Assembly (NCBI GenBank): GCA_003447545.1
Contig: DLYX01000216.1
Span: 1-7,325, forward strand
DNA length: 7,325 nucleotides
Source: Deltaproteobacteria bacterium
GTDB taxonomy: Bacteria > Desulfobacterota > Binatia > UBA12015
Direction: 5' to 3'
Positions within the stretch are counted from its first letter, which is position 1; every line of letters starts with the position of its first letter. A model generated the notes under the pieces. The model did no database searches. It saw nothing but the letters and a program-made list of their open reading frames with translations, and had not been told where the DNA came from. Both the position numbers and the translations under genes were made by a program. Of the stretch, positions 1 through 5,169 are shown piece after piece.

Positions 1-842
1 GGCGCGTTGCAGGACTGACCCGAGTTGGAACACATGCCGACCATATCTCTGGTGATGGCTTCTTCGAAGTTGGCATCGGAAAGGATGATATTCGCCGATT
101 TTCCTCCGAGTTCCTGTGCGACACGCTTGACGGTGGGCGCCGCGTTGATAGCGACGTCGACCCCGGCGCGCGTGGACCCGGTAAACGAGACCATATCGAC
201 TTCGGGATGCCGGGCCATCGCCGCACCGGCGATTGGTCCGTTTCCGTTGACCAGATTGAAAACCCCCGGGGGTACACCCGCATCGTGCAGGACTTCGGCG
301 AAGATCAGCGCGTCCAACGGGGCGACTTCGGATGGCTTGAGTACCATGGTACACCCCGCAGCCAGCGCCGGCGCCACCTTGCACGCAATCTGATTCAACG
401 GCCAATTCCATGGCGTGATCAAGGCACAAACGCCTGCAGGTTCGCGGTAGATCTGTGCGCTGCCAATCGTCTCTTCGAAGTTGTAGTCTTGCAGCACCCG
501 AAGAGTTTCCTCGAAGTGTCCGAGACCCGAAGGGGTCTGCGACTCGGTGGCGAGAGCTTGCGGTGCGCCCATCTCTTTCACGATGGCATCCGAGAAATCC
601 TCCATGCGGGTCTTGTAAGTCTCGATGATTCGTCCCAGCAGTGCGATACGGTCTTCTTTGCTGGTCGCGCTGAAGCTGTCGAAAGCTCGTCGAGCAGCGC
701 GCACCGCCTTGTCGATATCCTCGTCGTCTCCGAGTGTGATTCGAGTGATGACACCCTCGGTGGCCGGGTTGATGACGTCGAGTTCCGATTGACTATGCGG
801 CGTGACCCACGTGCCGTCGATATAGAATTTATCTGTGTTCAT
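1..842 (-). CDS. NAD(P)-dependent aldehyde dehydrogenase (partial, C-terminus beyond left edge)
   Basis: Oxidises an aldehyde to a carboxylate with NAD(P)+ in the cytoplasm. The 280 visible residues begin MNTDKFYIDGTW and cover the N-terminal cofactor-binding part of the ALDH fold. Visible hallmarks are PWNWP with the oxyanion-hole Asn (about residue 150), the cofactor-binding Lys in MVLKPSE, the FTGST loop, the general-base Glu in ELGGKS (residue 244) and the catalytic Cys in GQSCNA (residue 278). The Glu-Cys distance of 34 equals that of mammalian ALDH2. The last third of the protein lies outside the window. The ATG overlaps the stop of the upstream gene as ATGA, and AAAGGAAG about 12 bases upstream, inside that gene, is a somewhat distant Shine-Dalgarno. 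It is the last visible gene of the four-gene operon and probably oxidises an aldehyde made by a partner dehydrogenase. Family assignment is secure; the substrate is unknown. Confidence 0.95.
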   Translation of the reverse strand, partial: MNTDKFYIDGTWVTPHSQSELDVINPATEGVITRITLGDDEDIDKAVRAARRAFDSFSATSKEDRIALLGRIIETYKTRMEDFSDAIVKEMGAPQALATESQTPSGLGHFEETLRVLQDYNFEETIGSAQIYREPAGVCALITPWNWPLNQIACKVAPALAAGCTMVLKPSEVAPLDALIFAEVLHDAGVPPGVFNLVNGNGPIAGAAMARHPEVDMVSFTGSTRAGVDVAINAAPTVKRVAQELGGKSANIILSDANFEEAITRDMVGMCSNSGQSCNA

Positions 843-1807
843 GGCTGTCTCTGACTTCCTTTGAGTTTTACTTCGTAGCCCGGTTCCTCGGGTTCGTCGT
901 CCGTCATTTCCTCCGGGAATCCGGGCGCTCTCAGGTCTGTTTTGCAAGCTTCTTCGAGGCGCCTGACGATCATGGACGACCAGGCGCGTGCGCCAAAGCG
1001 AGCTTGGCCGTCGCGGAATATTTCCATAACCCGAGGCGAAATCTCCAGCGGTACTTCAGCGCGGGAGGCGACGTTCTCGAAAAGCGACAGATCCTTCAGA
1101 ACGAGGTCCATGGTGAAGTTGATATTATAGCTGCCGTTCAAGATGACCTGACTCTCCGTCTCGTGGACAAAAGAGTTTCCGGAGGAGATCCGAATCGCTT
1201 CGTAGGTGGTCGCCATATCCATGCCGGATTTTCGCGCGACGGTCAGTGCTTCCCCGAGTGATACGAGGTTCACGGAAGCGAGATAGTTTGTGACGACTTT
1301 TAAAATCGACGCCGAACCCAGTTCTCCCGTGTGCAAGATACGCCGCCCCATTGCGGTGAGGGCTGGGAGGACTCTCTCAAAGGCGCTGCGTTCGCCTCCG
1401 GCAAAAATAGCGATATTGCCGGTGGCCGCGCGATGGCAGCCTCCGGAGACCGGGCAGTCCATCGGGGTCGCCCCACGGGCGCGAACGGCTTCGGCAAGGC
1501 GCCGCACCTCGGCTTCGTCTGTCGTACTCATTTCGAGCCAGATACTTCCTGGCTGCATGCCGGCCAGCACACCGTCGGGTTCCTCCATGACGGCCGCAGA
1601 GACCTGGGGAGAGGGTAGGCAGGTAATGATCACGTCGACCTTGGCGGCGAGTTCTCGCGCGCTTTCGGCCCAATCCGCTCCAGCGTCGAGCAAAGGCTGG
1701 GCTTGGTCGCGGTCGAGGTCGCGGACGGTCAGTCCAAATCCGTTCCGAAGCAGACTGCCCGCCAGTTTGGCGCCGACATTGCCGAGGCCGATAAATCCGA
1801 TGTCCAT
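839..1807 (-). CDS. 3-hydroxyisobutyrate dehydrogenase-family NAD(P)-dependent oxidoreductase
   Basis: This 322-residue protein belongs to the beta-hydroxyacid dehydrogenase family (3-hydroxyisobutyrate, tartronate-semialdehyde and related reductases), which interconverts a beta-hydroxy acid and its semialdehyde. The N-terminal Rossmann fold has GLGNVG at residues 7-12. Asp30 near the end of strand 2 hints at NAD over NADP (inference). The substrate loop is DCPVSGG (117-123), a variant of the usual DAPVSGG. The catalytic Lys170 and Asn174 sit in KVVTN, and KDL (238-240) of the all-helical C-terminal domain is conserved. The protein runs about 25-30 residues past the usual end, finishing in an acidic stretch (TDDEPEEPG) and a basic end. 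GGAGAG lies 7 bases before the ATG, which supports this start. Thirty-nine bases separate it from the upstream enolase-superfamily gene, and its stop overlaps the ALDH start. The exact substrate cannot be called. Confidence 0.92.
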   Translation of the reverse strand: MDIGFIGLGNVGAKLAGSLLRNGFGLTVRDLDRDQAQPLLDAGADWAESARELAAKVDVIITCLPSPQVSAAVMEEPDGVLAGMQPGSIWLEMSTTDEAEVRRLAEAVRARGATPMDCPVSGGCHRAATGNIAIFAGGERSAFERVLPALTAMGRRILHTGELGSASILKVVTNYLASVNLVSLGEALTVARKSGMDMATTYEAIRISSGNSFVHETESQVILNGSYNINFTMDLVLKDLSLFENVASRAEVPLEISPRVMEIFRDGQARFGARAWSSMIVRRLEEACKTDLRAPGFPEEMTDDEPEEPGYEVKLKGSQRQP

Positions 1808-1814
1808 GTTGATT

Positions 1815-1820
1815 CTCTCC
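1815..1820 (-). promoter_or_regulatory. Ribosome binding site of the hydroxyacid dehydrogenase gene
   Basis: On the minus strand GGAGAG stands 7 bases before the ATG at 1807. It is the strongest Shine-Dalgarno in the operon and lies in the only true gap between operon genes (1808-1846). That gap also carries three loosely spaced GGAAC words and no convincing terminator, so transcription probably continues through it. Confidence 0.7.
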
Positions 1821-1846
1821 GAGTTCCGTTCCGGGTTCCGTTGTTT

Positions 1847-3022
1847 CTAATCAGCCATCTCGAGGTGCAGGGCGTCGCCGGTGTACGGGTGGGCGGCAGC
1901 TACATCTTCGTCGATCTCGATGCCAAGGCCCGGTGCGGTGGGTGGGATCACATATCCTTCCTCCCACTGGATTGGTGTCTTCAGGATTTCGGCGTGAAAG
2001 CCATCCCAGCGCTCGATGCCTTCGAGCACCAGAAAGTTGGGTGTGCAGGTCGCGAGCTGAATTCCGGCGGCCCCGGCGACCGGTCCACAATAGAGGTGGG
2101 GCGCTATCTGTGCGTGATAGGTCTCGGCCATTGAAGCGATCTTCTTGCCCTCAAGAATACCGCCAACCCGCCCGAGAGCCATTTGGAGAATCGAAGCAGC
2201 GCCCGCCTGCAAGACTCGAGCGAACTCATATTTCGTTGTCAGTCTTTCGCCGGTGGCGATGGGGATGGAGGTCTGACGTGCAACCTGGGCCATGCCGTCG
2301 GGATTTTCGGGTGGCGTGGGTTCCTCGAACCAGAGTGGATCCCAGGGCTCGAGCTGGCGTGCGAGCCGGATAGCTCCGGACGGGGTGAACTGTCCGTGAG
2401 TGCCGAAGAGAAGATCCGCACGAGTCCCCACCTTCTCGCGAATCTTGCGCAGGAATTCCACCGAGCGATCGATCGCGTCCAGCTCAGGCTGACGTCCATC
2501 CCATATGGTGTAGGGGCCCGCCGGGTCGAACTTGAGCGCGGTGAATCCCGCATCGACATACTCCAGAGCTTTGACGGCCGAGCGGTCGGGGTCCTGATAG
2601 AATTCGGCACCTTCGCCCGCATCCGGATAGATGTAGGTATAGCTGCGCAGCCGCTCCCGAACGCGGCCACCGAGTAGATCATAGACCGGCCGGCCCAATT
2701 CTTTACCCACGATATCCCAGCAGGCCATCTCGATTCCGCTGAGGACGCCTATCAGGGAGGGGTCCGGTCGCTGGCTGTATCCGGAACTGTAGATATCTCG
2801 CCATAGCTTCTCGATCTGGAAGGGGTCCCGATCAAGGACGCGCCGAGCAAAGACGTCCTCGATCATTCGCACGATGGTCTCAGGTCCGAAAGTTGCAGCG
2901 TAGACCTCGCCGAGACCCTGTAGGCCGGTGTCCGTGGTGATTTGGAGGAAGATGAAATAGCGACCGCCAAAATGTGGCGGAGGGTTTCCGACCACCCATG
3001 TCTTCAGTTCGACAATCTTCAC
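1847..3022 (-). CDS. Enolase-superfamily protein, mandelate racemase/galactonate dehydratase-like
   Basis: A 391-residue member of the mandelate racemase/muconate lactonizing group, whose members abstract the alpha-proton of a carboxylate, often dehydrating sugar acids. The N-terminal capping domain covers about residues 1-125 and a TIM barrel follows. From recalled E. coli D-galactonate dehydratase (DgoD) numbering, a constant offset of 24 aligns the key sites: His209 (H185), Glu233 (E209), Glu259 (E235) in GER, His309 (H285) in APH and Glu334 (E310). Lys164 sits at the base strand (LKFD). Two canonical acids are absent: the first Mg ligand is Gly207 in FGTHGQ and the dyad Asp is Ala282 in LQMALGRVGG. 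The start is GTG, overlapping the alcohol dehydrogenase stop as GTGA, with AGGGAG 10 bases upstream. The start MKIVELKTW fits the family. I recall the FGTHGQ form from other bacteria, so it is probably a subfamily trait. The reaction is unknown. Confidence 0.93.
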   Translation of the reverse strand: MKIVELKTWVVGNPPPHFGGRYFIFLQITTDTGLQGLGEVYAATFGPETIVRMIEDVFARRVLDRDPFQIEKLWRDIYSSGYSQRPDPSLIGVLSGIEMACWDIVGKELGRPVYDLLGGRVRERLRSYTYIYPDAGEGAEFYQDPDRSAVKALEYVDAGFTALKFDPAGPYTIWDGRQPELDAIDRSVEFLRKIREKVGTRADLLFGTHGQFTPSGAIRLARQLEPWDPLWFEEPTPPENPDGMAQVARQTSIPIATGERLTTKYEFARVLQAGAASILQMALGRVGGILEGKKIASMAETYHAQIAPHLYCGPVAGAAGIQLATCTPNFLVLEGIERWDGFHAEILKTPIQWEEGYVIPPTAPGLGIEIDEDVAAAHPYTGDALHLEMAD

Positions 3023-4164
3023 GGGTCGATTTCTCCCTGGTCGTTTGAGGCTGTGGCCGTTGGTTCAAAGATGATGACGTTGCGTATCGCATTGCCGCTT
3101 TTGACGTCCTCAATGGCGGCATTGATCTGGGCGAGGGGGTATCGCCCGGAAACGAGTTCGTCCAGTTTGAGTCTGCCCTCTCGATAAGCCTCGACGAGCG
3201 GTGGGACGTCTCTCGCAATTACGGTCGAGCCCATCTTGGAGCCCAGGATCTTTTGACCGGCGGCCGCGATATTCCCCGGACTGATCGAAGCCTCAACGCC
3301 GTTGGCCGGCATGCCGACAATGACCAGCGTTCCGGTCGGGGCCAGCAGGGAAAGACCCTGCTGGAAGGCGCCGGGAGCGCCTGCGGTGACAAAGACGTAT
3401 TCGGCACCACGTCCGGCGGTTGCGGCTTGCACCATTGCCCGAGCAGCAGCCTGGTCGATGTCGGAGGCGGCGGTGGCCCCGAACTTCATGGCGGTCGAGC
3501 GCTTGGCGGGGCTGGGGTCGATGACCATCGCGGGCGAACCCCCGACGTGCCGGATCGCCTGCAAGGTATTGAGTCCGACACCACCGAGGCCGATGACCAA
3601 AGCGCTGGCACCCGACGGCATCTTTGCGGTCTGGGTGACAGCACCCCATCCCGTGAGAACGCCACAAGCCAGCAAGCTTGCCGCAGCGGCGGGGAGATCT
3701 GCCGGGATCGGGACCACTTGCGAGGCATGCACGACCACCTTTTCCGCAAAAGCCCCGGTGCGCAGACCATGCCCCAGAACTTGGCCCGCAGCATCGGTAA
3801 GTGGCGACGATTGGTCGAGCGCGAACTCGCTCTCACACGCAACGTGTGCCTCGCGATCGCAGTAATGACAATTGCCACAGGAACGCACAAGCGTAACCAC
3901 GACGCGATCCCCGCATTGCAGGTGCGGCACGTTGCTCCCCACAGACTCGATGGTTCCCGCGGCCTCGTGCCCCCAGATCGAGGGGAGGGTGCCACCCCAT
4001 TCCCCGTCGATGAAAGAAATGTCGCTATGGCAGATCGCGCAGGCTTCTATGCGTACAAGAATATCGTCCGCTCCCGGTGGTGCCAGGGAGACTGTTTCCA
4101 GCGAGAGCGGTTTGCCGAATTCGCGGCAGATCGCGGCCTGAATGTTTTGAGTTTCTGGTGCCAT
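3019..4164 (-). CDS. Zinc-dependent alcohol dehydrogenase (MDR superfamily)
   Basis: A 381-residue medium-chain dehydrogenase/reductase expected to interconvert an alcohol and an aldehyde or ketone with NAD(H). The catalytic zinc ligands are Cys45 (ICHSD), His66 with Glu67 (GHE) and Cys167 (LACGVLTG). The structural zinc lobe has Cys96, Cys99, Cys102 and Cys110. The Rossmann fold carries GLGGVG (192-197), and Asp216 at the end of strand 2 favours NAD over NADP. The frame is open upstream to a GTG at 4278, but I chose the ATG at 4164: GAGG lies 6 bases before it, MAPETQNIQAAI starts where related enzymes start, and the upstream extension resembles no domain. An ATG at 4176 is a poorer alternative because its GGAGG is only 2 bases away. 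It is the first gene of the operon, with its stop overlapping the next start, so its product may feed the downstream aldehyde dehydrogenase (inference). Confidence 0.94.
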   Translation of the reverse strand: MAPETQNIQAAICREFGKPLSLETVSLAPPGADDILVRIEACAICHSDISFIDGEWGGTLPSIWGHEAAGTIESVGSNVPHLQCGDRVVVTLVRSCGNCHYCDREAHVACESEFALDQSSPLTDAAGQVLGHGLRTGAFAEKVVVHASQVVPIPADLPAAAASLLACGVLTGWGAVTQTAKMPSGASALVIGLGGVGLNTLQAIRHVGGSPAMVIDPSPAKRSTAMKFGATAASDIDQAAARAMVQAATAGRGAEYVFVTAGAPGAFQQGLSLLAPTGTLVIVGMPANGVEASISPGNIAAAGQKILGSKMGSTVIARDVPPLVEAYREGRLKLDELVSGRYPLAQINAAIEDVKSGNAIRNVIIFEPTATASNDQGEIDP

Positions 4165-4170
4165 CGTGAT

Positions 4171-4174
4171 CCTC
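4171..4174 (-). promoter_or_regulatory. Ribosome binding site deciding the alcohol dehydrogenase start
   Basis: GAGG on the minus strand lies 6 bases before the ATG at 4164, a normal spacing. The upstream ATG at 4176 has GGAGG only 2 bases away, too close for efficient use. This favours the 381-residue product over versions 4 or 38 residues longer. Confidence 0.55.
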
Positions 4175-4219
4175 ATCGCCTCCGGGCACAGCCACGTTCC
4201 TGATTGGGGGGCACTGCAC

Positions 4220-4247
4220 AATTTACCGATCGCCGCGGGCTTGTCCT
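4220..4247 (-). promoter_or_regulatory. Candidate sigma70-type promoter of the oxidoreductase operon
   Basis: Reading the minus strand, AGGACA (4247-4242; 4 of 6 matches to the -35 consensus) and TAAATT (4225-4220; 4 of 6 to the -10 consensus) are separated by 16 bases. They lie about 56 bases before the chosen alcohol dehydrogenase start. The -10 word is one of the few AT-rich words in this GC-rich stretch. The match is suggestive only. Confidence 0.3.
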
Positions 4248-4262
4248 GCTGCGGTCCCGCGG
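4233..4262. promoter_or_regulatory. CCGCGGG/CCCGCGG inverted repeat, candidate operator
   Basis: Perfect 7-bp inverted arms, CCGCGGG at 4233-4239 and CCCGCGG at 4256-4262, flank a 16-base spacer. Each arm contains the palindrome CCGCGG, and the two palindromes are 23 bases apart, about two helical turns. One arm lies inside the -35/-10 spacer of the candidate operon promoter and the other just upstream of the -35, which would suit a dimeric repressor. GC-rich chance matches are a real alternative. No regulator gene is visible in the window. Confidence 0.25.
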
Positions 4263-4353
4263 TTGCGTCGGGATCCACGAGGGCGAGGGCGGATATGGAT
4301 TCGCTTCGGCGGACACCCAGGATCCTTACCGAAATCGCTCAGGAATCCCAAAG

Positions 4354-4395
4354 GTTGCATGCTTGCGCCGCGAGAGGCTTTGAATAGGATGCAAC
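4354..4395. promoter_or_regulatory. GTTGCAT/ATGCAAC inverted repeat upstream of msrA, with candidate promoter
   Basis: Perfect 7-bp inverted arms occur at 4354-4360 and 4389-4395 around a 28-base spacer. Within this span on the plus strand are TTGCGC (4363-4368) and TAGGAT (4385-4390), 16 bases apart, a weak sigma70-like pair that would place transcription start near the right arm. The ATG of msrA is about 45 bases further on. It could be an operator for msrA or chance. Confidence 0.22.
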
Positions 4396-4428
4396 AGTGT
4401 TCGTCTCATGTCACAGGCGGAAGAAAGC

Positions 4429-4432
4429 AGGG
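4429..4432 (+). promoter_or_regulatory. Ribosome binding site deciding the msrA start
   Basis: AGGG lies 6 bases before the ATG at 4439. The frame is open to a GTG at 4397, but the extra 14 residues (MFVSCHRRKKAGCS) would bury the signal peptide, whereas the ATG start puts the basic n-region right at the N-terminus. Confidence 0.6.
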
Positions 4433-4438
4433 TGCTCG

Positions 4439-5161
4439 ATGCACGTGAAGAAACAATCACCAGGATCCTCGCGGCGAAGCGCAAAACGGTGGGGTTCCGC
4501 GGGGCTTTTGCTTTTGTCCGGATTGCTCCTCACGGGCTGGGGGACCGTAGCCGAGACGCAACCCGTCGGAGTGCGAGAGGCCGTGGCTCCGGAAGCGCTG
4601 GCTCCTCCCAAGAAAGAGGTGGAGGTTCCGTCGGCGGAATCGCGAGCCGTGTTCGCGGGGGGGTGTTTTTGGTGCTCCGAGGCGGACTTTGAAAAGGTCG
4701 AAGGCGTGATCGATGTGCGGTCGGGCTACACGGGTGGCCCTGAACTCGATCCAACCTACGAGCAAGTTTCCCGGGGCGCGACGGGGCATACCGAGGCGAT
4801 CGAGGTGGTCTACGACCCCAGTCGTGTCTCGTATGAGAAATTGCTTGAAGTTTTTTGGCGATCGATTGATCCGACCGTCAAGAATCGGCAGTTTTGCGAT
4901 CGGGGTTCACAATATCGCTCCGCAATTTTCGTGTCGGACAGCACCGAGAAGAAACTCGCAGAGAGTGGAAAGGCAAAGGCCGCCAGCACCCTTCGTAAAC
5001 CCGTTTTTACCGAGATCGAAATGGCGACCAAGTTTTACCCGGCGGAGGAGTACCATCAAGACTACTACCTGAAGAACCCCTTGCGTTATAAATACTACCG
5101 GTTCAATTGCGGCCGAGACCAGCGGCTCGCTGAACTCTGGGGCGACCCGGCCGCGAAGTAG
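4439..5161 (+). CDS. msrA: Exported peptide methionine-S-sulfoxide reductase MsrA
   Basis: Reduces the S epimer of methionine sulfoxide in oxidised proteins, here probably outside the cytoplasmic membrane. The 240-residue product begins with a basic n-region (residues 4-17, including SRRSAKR), a leucine-rich core (about 19-33) and a likely signal peptidase I site after TVA (38). There is no lipobox Cys. A Pro/Glu-rich linker leads to the MsrA domain from about residue 68. GGCFWC gives catalytic Cys76. Tyr97 (GYTGG), Glu119 (TGHTEA), Asp154 and Tyr159 (CDRGSQYRS) match E. coli Cys51, Tyr82, Glu94, Asp129 and Tyr134, and the Cys-to-Glu, Cys-to-Asp and Cys-to-Tyr distances (43, 78, 83) are identical. 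Cys79, Cys153 and Cys224 are possible resolving or recycling cysteines. No MsrB domain is fused and no electron-donor gene is adjacent. The gene diverges from the operon and converges on topA. Confidence 0.96.
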   Translation: MHVKKQSPGSSRRSAKRWGSAGLLLLSGLLLTGWGTVAETQPVGVREAVAPEALAPPKKEVEVPSAESRAVFAGGCFWCSEADFEKVEGVIDVRSGYTGGPELDPTYEQVSRGATGHTEAIEVVYDPSRVSYEKLLEVFWRSIDPTVKNRQFCDRGSQYRSAIFVSDSTEKKLAESGKAKAASTLRKPVFTEIEMATKFYPAEEYHQDYYLKNPLRYKYYRFNCGRDQRLAELWGDPAAK

Positions 5162-5169
5162 TCGTCCCG

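Noticed and set aside
207..854. A 215-codon plus-strand open frame opposite the aldehyde dehydrogenase
   Set aside because: It lies antisense to a gene with clear ALDH motifs; its translation resembles no protein family and is explained by GC-rich codon bias on the other strand.
3253..4203. A 316-codon plus-strand open frame opposite the alcohol dehydrogenase
   Set aside because: The minus strand carries all zinc ligands and the Rossmann motif. The plus-strand translation is low in hydrophobic order and rich in Arg/Gly, as expected of a shadow frame.
4165..4278. A 38-residue N-terminal extension of the alcohol dehydrogenase from a GTG at 4278
   Set aside because: It would overlap the candidate promoter and inverted repeat, matches no known domain, and the ATG at 4164 has the better-spaced Shine-Dalgarno and the family-typical start.
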